In this document: piece after piece, positions 22,723-31,165 of the stretch
Numbering within the stretch: the stretch's first letter is position 1
Layout of the letters: every line of letters starts with the position of its first letter
Position numbers and translations under genes: made by a program
Source of the DNA: Desulfovibrio sp. DV
GTDB lineage: Bacteria; Desulfobacterota; Desulfovibrionia; Desulfovibrionales; Desulfovibrionaceae
Direction: 5' to 3'
DNA length: 34,361 bases
Assembly (NCBI RefSeq): GCF_001936595.1
Contig: NZ_MLBG01000040.1
Span: 1 to 34,361, forward strand
The notes under the pieces: model-generated
Database searches by the model: none
Seen by the model: only the letters and a program-made list of their open reading frames with translations
Told to the model about the DNA's origin: nothing

Positions 22723-23754
22723 TCACCGGCAGCGCAGCCGGGACGCCTCGGCCGCGTCCACCGCGTAGACAAGGGGGACGAGGCCGAGAATGGCCTTCAC
22801 CCTGCCCTGGGCCTCGGCCGCGGCCCGGCGGTCGCCGAACCGGCCGGCCAGCACCCGGTACCGGCGTTTGGCCCCCTCGCCGGCAACGGCCAGACAGGCC
22901 GGCATCCCCCTGGCCCGCAGCCGGACGGCCTGGGCCGTGGCATTGTCGGCATCGGCAAAAAGTCCGGTCTGCAAGGCCACGTAACCGGTGGCCGGGGCCG
23001 GTTTGTCCGCTCCCTGGGTCCGGGCGGCAGGCTCTTGCGGTTTGCCCTTGGCCGGGCCGGCCGTTGGCGGCCCGGCAGCGGCCGGCCCCGACGCTACACG
23101 TGGCTCCGGGGCCGGGGCGGACACAGGAGCAGGCGTTGGGGCAGCCTTCGGGGCGGGCAAGGGGACGGCCGGGGGCGCACCGGCAGAGGGGGGCGGAGAC
23201 GGTGCGGCCGGGACCGCCGCCGGCGCGCCCTCCCCGCCCCCGGCAGGCGGCGAAGCCGGAGTAGGCGGGGCAGAGGCCGCCGCCCGGACGGCAGCCGCCG
23301 CCGGGGGGGCCGCCACGGCCGTCTCGTCGGCCGCGACCTGGAACCGGGCCTCGGCTAGGGCCACGCCCCCGGCCGCCAGGGTCAGGGTCCAGTCGCCGGC
23401 CGGAACAATCTGGCCCGGGGCAAAGGCATAGACGGCGCTTGCCGCCTCGCCCCGGCGCACCGGCACGAACCAGCGGTCAACGACCGTGTCGCCGCCGGGG
23501 AGCGGCCGGGCCAGCCGGGCTTCCGCCACCCCCCCGCCGTCGCCTTCCCCGGTCAGGAGAAACCGGCAGCCAAGACCCTTGTCGCCGGGCAGCACCGTCT
23601 GGCCCGGACGCACGGCCTTGCCCCCGGGCCAGCCGTCGCCCGGCCCGGTTTCGCGCAGCAACGCGCCGCAGGACTCCAGGGCAATGGCCGGCCCGGCAGC
23701 CGCAAGCGCCCGGCCGGGGCCGATGACACCCGGCAGGATCGCCAGCAGGCCCAC
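22723..23754 (-). CDS. SPOR-domain envelope protein
   Basis: The readable frame (343 residues from GTG 23754) has a secretion signal, a beta-rich N-terminal region (DRWFVPVRR, WTLTLAAGGVALAEARF), a Pro/Ala-rich linker of about 120 residues, and a C-terminal SPOR domain (GYVALQTGLFADADNA, RYRVLAGRFGDRRAA). SPOR domains bind septal peptidoglycan. The start looks wrong: an ATG at 23800 gives MRRLF, but a T7 run (A7 at 23784-23790) shifts the frame. Removing one T would join MRRLFSFLPGLAGLAVGLLA, a textbook signal peptide, to the rest. The GTG start has no ribosome-binding site and no charged n-region. See the finding on homopolymer indels. Confidence 0.75.
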   Translation of the reverse strand: MGLLAILPGVIGPGRALAAAGPAIALESCGALLRETGPGDGWPGGKAVRPGQTVLPGDKGLGCRFLLTGEGDGGGVAEARLARPLPGGDTVVDRWFVPVRRGEAASAVYAFAPGQIVPAGDWTLTLAAGGVALAEARFQVAADETAVAAPPAAAAVRAAASAPPTPASPPAGGGEGAPAAVPAAPSPPPSAGAPPAVPLPAPKAAPTPAPVSAPAPEPRVASGPAAAGPPTAGPAKGKPQEPAARTQGADKPAPATGYVALQTGLFADADNATAQAVRLRARGMPACLAVAGEGAKRRYRVLAGRFGDRRAAAEAQGRVKAILGLVPLVYAVDAAEASRLRCR

Positions 23755-23815
23755 GGCCAGACCGGCCAGACCGGGCAGAAACGAAAAAAAGACGCCGCAT
23801 GGTTGGCAATACCCG

Positions 23816-25183
23816 TTACTCGGAAAGATAGCCCAGCAGCCGCCGGGCGGGTTCGTAGCCTGGGTCGAGTTCCAGGGCCAGATTGAGGAAGCGGCGGGCT
23901 TCGGGAAGATTGCGGCAGCGATGGTGGGCCGTGGCGATGTTGTAGCCGACGGTCGAGCCCTGGCGGATCAGCTCCGGATCGAGCTTGAGGGCTTCTTCAA
24001 AGTGGCCAAGGGCCGTAAAATAATCCTTGCCCTCAGCCTGGGCCACGCCGAGGTTGTAGTGGACGCCGGCATCGTCCGGGGCCACGGCCAGGGCCTTGCG
24101 GTAGTTTTCCACCGCTTCCTTCCAGTTGCCCTGGCGACGCAGCAGGATGCCGCGATTGTTAAACATCCAGAGATCGGCCCGGGAAATGGAGTCGCCCTTG
24201 GCGGCAATGGCCTCGGTGACGAAGCGCAGGGCCATCTCCTGGTCCCGGTCGCCGATCTTGCGGGCCATTTCCATCAGCGAGTCGCTGACCATGTCCGCCG
24301 CCACCTTGCCCACCACCCGCCGGGCCTCCTCGAAAAACACCTTGGCCCGGTCGGTTTCGCCCCGGTCGAGATAGGCCTCGCCAATGGCCACCTTGCGCTC
24401 GAAATTGAGCGGGGAAAGCGCATCCAGGCGCGTCAGGCAGGCCAGACGCTTGGTGTCCTCGCCGCTTTGCCCATACAGGTCGGCCAGCCGCTTGAGCGGT
24501 TCGATATAGAGCTTCTCGGCCTTGACCGCCTCTTTGTAGTGGCGCTCGGCCAGGGCGTGGTCCCCCCGGCCAAGGGCCACGTCGCCAAGGAGCATGTGGG
24601 CCTTGAGGCTGCCGGGCTTGAGCTCGAAAGCCTTGTCCGCCACCCGGCCGGCCTGCTCCAGATCGCCGGCGGCAAGCAGGGCCGCAGCCCGGTCAAAGAG
24701 CACCCCGAGCTGGGAGTTGGGACGGATGGCAAAGGCGAATTTCTCGACCAGGGCATTGGCCGAGATGGGCTTGGTAATAAAGCTGTCGGCCCCGACCTCG
24801 TGGGTGAGCACCATCTCATCGCGGGAGATTTCCGTGCTGGCCACCACCAGACGGACCTTGTCGCCATAGAAATTCTTGAGGGTCTTGACGGTCTTGAGGC
24901 AGGTGTTCTTGTGCAGGCGGCGTTCCAGGAAAATGAGCAGCGGGCCGCTTAAGCGCTCCACGGTCTTGCTGGCCAGGGTGGCCACTTCGTCGTAGTCGGC
25001 GACCTCGCGCAGGGCGCTTTTGACGTCGACGCGCAGATTGCCCAGGGTGTATTTCAGTTGGCGCACGAAACTTTCGTCATCGGTGCAAACCACAAAAAAC
25101 CCTGTCTCGGCAAAATAATCGAGGGTGATGCGCTCGTAGCGTTTGGCCGCCTGTTCAGCCTTCAGCCGCATGGCATTGGACAT
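23816..25183 (-). CDS. Pseudo-receiver / TPR protein
   Basis: This is a 455-residue cytosolic protein. Residues 25-150 are a receiver-like domain: D35/D36 form the acidic pocket, K138 in ITKP is the conserved lysine, and S116 or T117 is the switch residue. The residue at the phosphorylation site is Glu87 (IFLERRL) instead of Asp, which may mimic phosphorylation. Residues 155-455 hold about seven TPR-type helical repeats (for example ALLAAGDLEQAGRVADKAFELKPG and YNLGVAQAEGKDYFTALGHFEEALKLDP), which bind proteins. Another ATG at M5 is possible. It follows the receiver/HD-GYP gene by 21 bases. It probably acts as a scaffold or phospho-independent adaptor in the pathway. Confidence 0.8.
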   Translation of the reverse strand: MSNAMRLKAEQAAKRYERITLDYFAETGFFVVCTDDESFVRQLKYTLGNLRVDVKSALREVADYDEVATLASKTVERLSGPLLIFLERRLHKNTCLKTVKTLKNFYGDKVRLVVASTEISRDEMVLTHEVGADSFITKPISANALVEKFAFAIRPNSQLGVLFDRAAALLAAGDLEQAGRVADKAFELKPGSLKAHMLLGDVALGRGDHALAERHYKEAVKAEKLYIEPLKRLADLYGQSGEDTKRLACLTRLDALSPLNFERKVAIGEAYLDRGETDRAKVFFEEARRVVGKVAADMVSDSLMEMARKIGDRDQEMALRFVTEAIAAKGDSISRADLWMFNNRGILLRRQGNWKEAVENYRKALAVAPDDAGVHYNLGVAQAEGKDYFTALGHFEEALKLDPELIRQGSTVGYNIATAHHRCRNLPEARRFLNLALELDPGYEPARRLLGYLSE

Positions 25184-25204
25184 GGGGACTCGGTTCCTTT
25201 GCGG

Positions 25205-26419
25205 TTAGTCGCCAGAAGCGACGTTTCGCACCCGACGCAACAGGGCCAGGAGATCAGGATCGGCCAGACTGGCCGCCACCGGTTCGCCCAGCGGCGGGGC
25301 CAGCACCCGGCACAGCATATCCGGCGGCGTGCCGCAACGCTCCAGGCGTTCGATGAATCCGGCATCCACCACGACCCCGGCTGCCGCCCGGGTCCCGTCA
25401 GGCAAAGCCATATCTTCTTCCAGGACCATGCCCGGGGTCAACGCCGAAACCGTTGCCCGGGTCCGTGAAAATCCCTCGCGTTCGCCGGCCAGAAGCCCCA
25501 CCAGTTCCAGGGCCCGGGGATCATACGCCCCGGCTCTGGCGGCCAGAGCGGCCAGGGCTGCGTCGCGGCTTTGCCCCGAGGTCAGCAGCCGGTCATAGTC
25601 CAGGGCCACCTTGAGCAGCCGCGCCCCAAGCGGAATGGCCGCACCCCGGGGGCCTCTGCCTTCCTCCCCGGCGTAGGGCGTTTCCTGATGGCGGATGATC
25701 TCGGCCACTTCCTTGAGTTTGGGGATGCTGTCCAGCAGATCGGCGGCAATGACCGGATGGCAGGCAAAAAGCCGGGCTTCGTCGCCGGCCAGGGAGCCCT
25801 GGTGGCGCAATCTGGCGAACATGGCTTCGGGCATGACCATGGTGCCGATCTGGGACAGGGAGACGGCCAGATCGATGCGCCAGACATCGGCCGCCTCCAG
25901 GTAGCGGGCCATGTCCACCACCAGCCGGCGCACCCGCATGGCCCGGGCGTGGCCTTCGGGATTTTGCAGGGCGAGCAGGTCGGTTAAGACCTTGATGATG
26001 CCGCGAAGCGCTCCCTTGAGAAAATCCCGCTCGGCCGTGGCCTGGGCATAGAGCGCCGCCCCGGCCGACAGGGCCTCGACCAGCTCGTCCTCGGCGCAGG
26101 GCTTGGCCAGGAAACGGAACACGTGGCCGGTGTTGACGGCATCCATGGCGGCGCGCATGTCGGCATAGCCGGTGAGCATGATGCGCACGGTATCGGGGCA
26201 GGTCTTTTTGAGTCTGGCAAAAAACTCCAGGCCGTCAAAGCCCGGCATCCGCAGATCCGAAACCACCACGGCATACGGCCCCTGCTCGGCCACGGCCTCC
26301 AGGCCCCGCACCGGGCCAAGGGCCGTATCCACGGCAAATCCCCGACGCAGGGTGCGCCGAAATGTTGCCAAGATCTCCGGATCATCATCGACGAACAGTA
26401 TTTTTGCCTTGCCGCCCAT
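25205..26419 (-). CDS. Response regulator with degenerate HD-GYP domain (second copy)
   Basis: This 404-residue protein has a full receiver: D11-D13, phosphoacceptor D55, T83 and K106. The output domain (residues about 130-300) follows the HD-GYP pattern but lacks key residues. H157 and H221 are present, but the catalytic HD pair is S189-Q190 in AVSLSQIG, and the HHExxDGxGYP region reads HQETPYAGEEGRGPRG. Active HD-GYP enzymes hydrolyse c-di-GMP, so this one is unlikely to be active and may bind instead. The final 100 residues are a unique domain. It is a paralog of the protein at 29872-31071 and follows the histidine kinase by 33 bases, so phosphorylation by that kinase is likely. Confidence 0.85.
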   Translation of the reverse strand: MGGKAKILFVDDDPEILATFRRTLRRGFAVDTALGPVRGLEAVAEQGPYAVVVSDLRMPGFDGLEFFARLKKTCPDTVRIMLTGYADMRAAMDAVNTGHVFRFLAKPCAEDELVEALSAGAALYAQATAERDFLKGALRGIIKVLTDLLALQNPEGHARAMRVRRLVVDMARYLEAADVWRIDLAVSLSQIGTMVMPEAMFARLRHQGSLAGDEARLFACHPVIAADLLDSIPKLKEVAEIIRHQETPYAGEEGRGPRGAAIPLGARLLKVALDYDRLLTSGQSRDAALAALAARAGAYDPRALELVGLLAGEREGFSRTRATVSALTPGMVLEEDMALPDGTRAAAGVVVDAGFIERLERCGTPPDMLCRVLAPPLGEPVAASLADPDLLALLRRVRNVASGD

Positions 26420-26452
26420 TGGCCCACCACACCTGCCGGGTTACAAAAGGGG

Positions 26453-28099
26453 TCAGCTTGCCCCTGGTTGCGCCTGTCCTCCGTCTTCCAGGGGAAAGCG
26501 GACGAAAAAAGTGGTCCCCTCTCCAAGCCGCGTCGTGAAATCGATGCCGCCGCCATGCCGGGTCATGACCGCGTGGCTGATGGCCAGCCCCTGGCCGGTC
26601 CCTTTGCCCACGGCCTTGGTGGTGAAAAACGGATCGAAAACGCGCCCCCGGGCCGCCTGGTCGATGCCCGGACCGTTGTCGGTCACTGCAATTTCCAGAT
26701 GTTCCGGGGTAAGCCGGCTGGCAATGACGATGCGGCCCCGGACCCATGGCTCCCGACCCACCCGTTCTTCCACGGCCTGGGCGGCGTTTAACACCACATT
26801 GAGCAGCACCTGGGAAACCTCATGCGGCAGACCGTACACCATGGGAAGCTCGGGGGAAAGCTCCAGGGACACATCGGCCACATGTTTCCAGGCGTTGCGG
26901 GTGATGGTGACGATATCGCGCACGCTGGCGTTGATGTCGAAAAAAAGCCTCTCCCCGGTGCCGGGGTGGGACATCTGGCGCATGGCCCGCACGATGTCGG
27001 CCACCTGGCCGATGCCCTTGCGGGTATTGGCGATGGCCGATGGAATCTCCTGGCGCAGATACTCGATATCGACCTCCCGGGCCAGCCGCCCGACCTCGGC
27101 AGCGGCTTGGGCCATGGCCTCGGCGTCGCCGTTGCGCACGGCCCCGGCCAAGCCGTCGTAGGCCCCAAGCAGGGCCAGGACATCGGTAAAGGCCTCGTCA
27201 AGAAACCCGGCGTTGTACCCCACGTACTGGACAGGTGTGTTGATCTCGTGGGCAATGCCGGCGGCCAGATGGCCGATGGCCTGCATCCGGCGTTCGTGGG
27301 CGGCCTTGAGTTCCCGGGCCTTGATCTCGGCCAGATCCTGGCCAAGGAGCAGCACTCCCGGGCTGTCGCCCCCAGGGGCCGGCACGGGATTGGCGGTCAG
27401 CCCGAGAAGGCGCTCCTCATTGCCCGGCGTGCGGCAGCGCACTTCATCCACCCGCACCGGAGCAAGGCTGCGCCGGCTCTCCTCCACGGCGGCCCGCACC
27501 ATATGCCCGTCCCAGTCCAGGCCCACGTCAAAAAAATCACGGCCGGTCACGGCCGCCGCCGACAGCCCGAAAGCGGCCTCGGCGCCGGCATTGAACCGGC
27601 GGATGCGGTTTTGCCCGTCAAGGCTGACCAGGATGGAGCGGATGGAGGCCAACAGCATTTCAATGTCGCGGGTGGCCAGGGCCATTTCCCGCTCGGCCGT
27701 ATCCCGCCGTGAAATGTCCCGCACACTCTGGGCCACGCCAAAAAGCACGCCGGCCGCATCGACCAGAGGATGGCACACCGCCTCCAGGTGGCGCTCCACG
27801 CCTTCGGCCGTGGTCTCAACCACCCGGCGGGTGGCCGGCACTCCGGTCTGTAAAACCTCGAGGGCCGGGCAACGGGCGCACAACTCCATAGCCGGCTCGG
27901 GTTGCAGACACGGCCCCGGCGCCGTGAAATCCCGCCCCGGAACCAGCCGGCGCATGGCTTCGTTGACGGCCACCACCTGAAGTTCGCGGTTAAGAAAACA
28001 CAAGCCGACATCGATATGGGTGAAAAATGCTTCGAAAAACGGCAGCAGCCCGGCCTGCTCCGGCTGTTTCCCGGCCTTGCGGCCCCGAGCCCGGCTCAT
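26453..28099 (-). CDS. PAS-domain histidine kinase
   Basis: This 548-residue cytosolic kinase has two PAS domains (residues about 20-130 and 150-260) followed by a HisKA-like helix and a HATPase domain. The H-box is AAGIAHEINTPVQYV with the phosphorylated H284. The N-box (N434, N438), G1 (DNGPGID 474-480), F (FDPFFTTK) and G2 (GTGQGL) motifs are all intact. The first PAS domain holds a Cys cluster (C64, C74, C77) in a CxxCP context that could bind a metal or sense redox state. No membrane segment is seen. Its ATG overlaps the TGA of the preceding gene by four bases, so the two are translationally coupled. Receiver proteins lie immediately downstream and upstream in the operon. Confidence 0.92.
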   Translation of the reverse strand: MSRARGRKAGKQPEQAGLLPFFEAFFTHIDVGLCFLNRELQVVAVNEAMRRLVPGRDFTAPGPCLQPEPAMELCARCPALEVLQTGVPATRRVVETTAEGVERHLEAVCHPLVDAAGVLFGVAQSVRDISRRDTAEREMALATRDIEMLLASIRSILVSLDGQNRIRRFNAGAEAAFGLSAAAVTGRDFFDVGLDWDGHMVRAAVEESRRSLAPVRVDEVRCRTPGNEERLLGLTANPVPAPGGDSPGVLLLGQDLAEIKARELKAAHERRMQAIGHLAAGIAHEINTPVQYVGYNAGFLDEAFTDVLALLGAYDGLAGAVRNGDAEAMAQAAAEVGRLAREVDIEYLRQEIPSAIANTRKGIGQVADIVRAMRQMSHPGTGERLFFDINASVRDIVTITRNAWKHVADVSLELSPELPMVYGLPHEVSQVLLNVVLNAAQAVEERVGREPWVRGRIVIASRLTPEHLEIAVTDNGPGIDQAARGRVFDPFFTTKAVGKGTGQGLAISHAVMTRHGGGIDFTTRLGEGTTFFVRFPLEDGGQAQPGAS

Positions 28100-28926
28100 G
28101 CCGCAACCTCCTCAAGCCAAAAGGTCAGGCCGAGTTCTCCGGAAGGAGTCCGGATGCGGATGGCCAGACAATCCCCGCACCCTTCCCCGGGCAATGTCCC
28201 GGCGACAACCCGGCCCGACTCCAGGAGCAGGGACACGTCACGCAGCATGTCGCCGAAATAGCGCAGAACCCTGTCATAAAAAACGGCCAGACCGGTCCGG
28301 CCGTCGGCAGCCCCGGCACTATCGGCCAGCCGGGCGGCCAGCGGCCGGGACAGGCCCAGGCCGGCCGCATACCGCCGCCCGCCAAGGATCGTCCCTTCGA
28401 TAACCGCATTTTCCGGATAGGCAGACGGCGGAGAGGCACTGCCAAAGCCGGTGATCGCCGCCTCTTCGCCGGTTGTCCGGTGCACCGCCCGGGTCACGGC
28501 GGCAAACAGGCACTCGGCCACCCGGTTGTCCGCAAAATACTCCTGAAGGTAGCGCAGGCTCACCCGGCTCTTGTCGCGCAGGGCGTAGTGGCGGCCCATA
28601 AGCTCCTGGTACCGTGGCCGATCAATATGGCCAAGGAGCAGCAGGGCCTCGCCGAGGTAGGTGTGCTGGATCTTCTGGATAAAGAGCAAGTCGTCGAGGC
28701 TGCGCCGGGACAAATGGTGTTCCCCGACGGCGATGTCGCCAAAAAGCCTGGGATCATCGTCCTGCCGGCCCCGGATGACGTCCACCTGATCCGGGGAAAG
28801 CACGCCCCGTTCCACCGCCACTTCTCCGATCCGGCGGTTTTTCTCCCGCTGCAAACGCAGCCCGTCCTCCAACTGCGCCTCGGTGATGGCACCCTGTTCC
28901 ACCAGAAAACGTCCGAGAAAGCTCAT
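28096..28926 (-). CDS. Tandem MshEN-like / CheX-like protein
   Basis: This is a 276-residue cytosolic protein (ATG 28926, GAGG site; a GTG at 28938 is less likely). Residues 1-55 and 58-112 each look like a pair of MshEN/GspE-N helical motifs, for example LGRFLVEQGAITEAQLEDGL, RIGEVAVERGVLSPDQV and YLGEALLLLGHIDRPRYQ. MshEN domains of type II secretion and pilus ATPases bind c-di-GMP through such RLGxx...L...L..Q motifs. Residues 125-276 have a CheX/CheC-like alpha/beta pattern, with an ending strand LGLTFWLEE. The joining of these two modules is unusual. The gene overlaps the histidine kinase start by four bases, so the proteins probably act together. Confidence 0.65.
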   Translation of the reverse strand: MSFLGRFLVEQGAITEAQLEDGLRLQREKNRRIGEVAVERGVLSPDQVDVIRGRQDDDPRLFGDIAVGEHHLSRRSLDDLLFIQKIQHTYLGEALLLLGHIDRPRYQELMGRHYALRDKSRVSLRYLQEYFADNRVAECLFAAVTRAVHRTTGEEAAITGFGSASPPSAYPENAVIEGTILGGRRYAAGLGLSRPLAARLADSAGAADGRTGLAVFYDRVLRYFGDMLRDVSLLLESGRVVAGTLPGEGCGDCLAIRIRTPSGELGLTFWLEEVAA

Positions 28927-28958
28927 GCCCGTCCTCACGCGGCGGTCCGGCCGCCAGG

Positions 28959-29774
28959 TTAATCGTCAGATTGCAGGCGCGCCCGCCCCGTTGGCACGGA
29001 GAACTCCTCCAAAGCCTTGCGTTCGATGGCCCGGGAAAGGGTCTCGGCCTCGGGAAAGGCCGGATTTATGGCCTTGGCCATGGCCAGAAACTTGAGCGAC
29101 AGCTTGAGCTTGCCCCGCTCGAAGTAGGTTCTGGCGATATTGTAAAGGAGATGGTCGTCGGTTTTGCTCAGACGGTAGGCTTTGAAATAGTAGAGCAGGG
29201 CCTGTTCGTACATCTTGTGCTTGCGCATCTTGATGCCGAACTCGTTAAACAGGTGCTTGTGTTCTTCCCCAAAGGCCGCTTCCAACGAGATGAGGCGCCG
29301 GCACACGAGCTTGGCGTTATCCAGTTCCCCCCGGTCGAGATAGGTCAACCCCAGGCCGAAGGTGGCCCGGATGTGCTCCTCGTCCACGCGCAGGGCATTT
29401 TTGTATTCGAACTCGGCCGACATGAGTTCGCTTTCGCTGCGATGGGCGTCGCCGGCCTCCACGTTCTTTTGCACCCGGCGCATCATGGGCACGACCTTGT
29501 TCATGTACAGGTCGGGTTCGGGGAGATAGTCGGTCAGCAACTGTTCCCGGGAGATGGGCCGGGCCTTGCCTGTGGGGATGAAATTCTTGTTGAGGTTTCG
29601 CACCAGATAGGAGCCGTCAGGCTGTTCCTCGGCAAAGATATGAATGTTCTGCTTGACCCGGCGTTTGGTGGCCCCAAAGCCGATAAAGGCCTGGGTCTGG
29701 GTGGAGAACACCCCGCGAAACGGTTCACCCGAAGCCGGAGGGTTGTCTGTTGGCGTATGCGGTAGTGCTTCCAT
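28959..29774 (-). CDS. TPR-repeat protein
   Basis: This 271-residue protein has no signal peptide. Residues 15-95 are a mixed region with FSTQTQAFIGFGATKRRVKQ and YLVRNLNKNFIP. Residues 105-265 contain TPR-like helical repeats (EYKNALRVDEEHIRATFGLGLTYLD, YEQALLYYFKAYRLS and KLSLKFLAMAKAINP), usually used to bind partner proteins. It is second in the operon, 97 bases after the first receiver/HD-GYP gene and 32 bases before the MshEN-like gene. The ribosome-binding site is weak. A scaffold role for the signalling proteins is an inference. Confidence 0.8.
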   Translation of the reverse strand: MEALPHTPTDNPPASGEPFRGVFSTQTQAFIGFGATKRRVKQNIHIFAEEQPDGSYLVRNLNKNFIPTGKARPISREQLLTDYLPEPDLYMNKVVPMMRRVQKNVEAGDAHRSESELMSAEFEYKNALRVDEEHIRATFGLGLTYLDRGELDNAKLVCRRLISLEAAFGEEHKHLFNEFGIKMRKHKMYEQALLYYFKAYRLSKTDDHLLYNIARTYFERGKLKLSLKFLAMAKAINPAFPEAETLSRAIERKALEEFSVPTGRARLQSDD

Positions 29775-29871
29775 GGGGTCGCCGGATTAAGGTTGGCCGG
29801 CCGGGGAGGCCTGGGGACAACAGGCTGCAAGGACGCTCCGGACTGTCGCCCTTTTTGTGGCGCAAAAGAGC

Positions 29872-31071
29872 CTACCCATCAAGCATCATGGCAAAGGCGA
29901 GCTGCTCGGGCGGCGGCACCAGAACCCGCCAGCGGCCGCGGGTTCCCCGGTCGGCGTCCAGACGGGCCAGACGGCGGATGGAAACGGTGTTGAGTTCCAG
30001 GCCCCGGCCCAGGGCGAGAGCGCCACCCAGATCGACCACATCCTGGTCCAGGAGCATCCCGGCCGTAAGGTCTTCGGTGGCGACCAGACGCGGTTGGTAG
30101 CCGTCAGGCAGGGTGGCCAGGGATTCCAGAGCGGTCAGCGCTTCGGGATCATACCAGCCGGTCCGGTCGCGCATCCGGGCCAGGGCCTCGACCTCGGGAT
30201 TTTCCGAACGCCGCTTGTCGCCATAGTGGGCCTGCAGCGTGTCAAAGTCCAGGGCGACCTTGAGGATGCGCGCGCCGACGGGAATGCTCTCCCCGGCCAG
30301 GCCATCCGGCGGCAGGCCGCCGCCGTCGTAGCGTTTTTCCTGATAGGCGATGATTTCGGCGACTTCGCGCAGCCTGGGGATATTGGCCACCAGTTCGGCG
30401 GCGATCTTGGGGTGCATGGCGAATTCGTAGGCCTTGTCCCCGGCCAGGGGCTCGCCCCGGTAGGCCCGGCGCAAGGTCTCGGCCGGCATGGCGGCGCAGC
30501 CGATCTGGGACAGCATGGCGGCCAGGTCCACCCGCCAGACGTCGGGAACGCCCAGGTAATTGCCAATGTCCACGGCCAGCCGCTTGACCCGGGAGGATTT
30601 GCCAAAGGCCTCGGGATTGACCATTTCGAGCAGGTTGGTCAGGAGTTTTATGGTGCCGCGCACCGTGCCGCGCAACAGCTCCTTTTCGGCGGCGATCAAC
30701 TGGTATTGGCGCAGGGCCGCAACCAGGGCCTCTTCCAGGTCCTCCTCGGGACAGGGCTTGGTGAGGAAACTGAAGACCTTGCTTTTATTGACGGCGGCAA
30801 TGGCCACGCCGATGTCGGCAAAGCCGGTCAGGATGATGCGCACGGCATCGGGACGCATCTCCCGGACGCGGCCGAGAAATTCCACGCCGTCCATGCCCGG
30901 CATCCGCAAATCGGAAACCACCACGGCCACGTCAGGCAGGGCAGCCACGCATTCCAGCCCGATCTCCGGCCCGGCCGCCACCTCCACGGCATAGCGCTTG
31001 CGGAAGGCACGGGCATAGGAGGACAGGATTTCCTGATCATCATCAACGAACAAAATACGCTGTTTGTCCAT
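29872..31071 (-). CDS. Response regulator with degenerate HD-GYP domain (first copy)
   Basis: This 399-residue protein starts at the ATG at 31071-31069 with a GAGG site. The receiver is intact (D10-D12, D54, T82, K105). In the HD-GYP domain the catalytic HD is S188-Q189 (MLSQIG), the early conserved His is Lys, and the GYP motif is GLP in YQEKRYDGGGLPPDGLAGESIP, with H220 kept. Phosphodiesterase activity is therefore unlikely. The domain is closer to a functional HD-GYP sequence than its paralog at 25205-26419, as it keeps DGGGxPxDGL. A C-terminal 90-residue domain follows. It is the first gene of the operon, behind a sigma-54-like promoter. Confidence 0.87.
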   Translation of the reverse strand: MDKQRILFVDDDQEILSSYARAFRKRYAVEVAAGPEIGLECVAALPDVAVVVSDLRMPGMDGVEFLGRVREMRPDAVRIILTGFADIGVAIAAVNKSKVFSFLTKPCPEEDLEEALVAALRQYQLIAAEKELLRGTVRGTIKLLTNLLEMVNPEAFGKSSRVKRLAVDIGNYLGVPDVWRVDLAAMLSQIGCAAMPAETLRRAYRGEPLAGDKAYEFAMHPKIAAELVANIPRLREVAEIIAYQEKRYDGGGLPPDGLAGESIPVGARILKVALDFDTLQAHYGDKRRSENPEVEALARMRDRTGWYDPEALTALESLATLPDGYQPRLVATEDLTAGMLLDQDVVDLGGALALGRGLELNTVSIRRLARLDADRGTRGRWRVLVPPPEQLAFAMMLDG

Positions 31072-31103
31072 GGGGGTCCTCGGGGCTTGCGGACGCGGCC
31101 GGG

Positions 31104-31120
31104 AGGCAAGGGGGCCGCCT
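31104..31120 (-). promoter_or_regulatory. Possible sigma-54 promoter of the eight-gene operon
   Basis: On the minus strand AGGCGGCCCCCTTGCCT has GG-N10-GC spacing and a TTGC -12 element; the -24 element keeps only GGC. Transcription would start about 23 bases before the ATG at 31071. It lies in the 94-base gap after the phage tail module. Confidence 0.4.
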
Positions 31121-31165
31121 TTTGCCAAGGGTAAGCGATTTTACGATGTTGCTCAAGGCAAGGCG

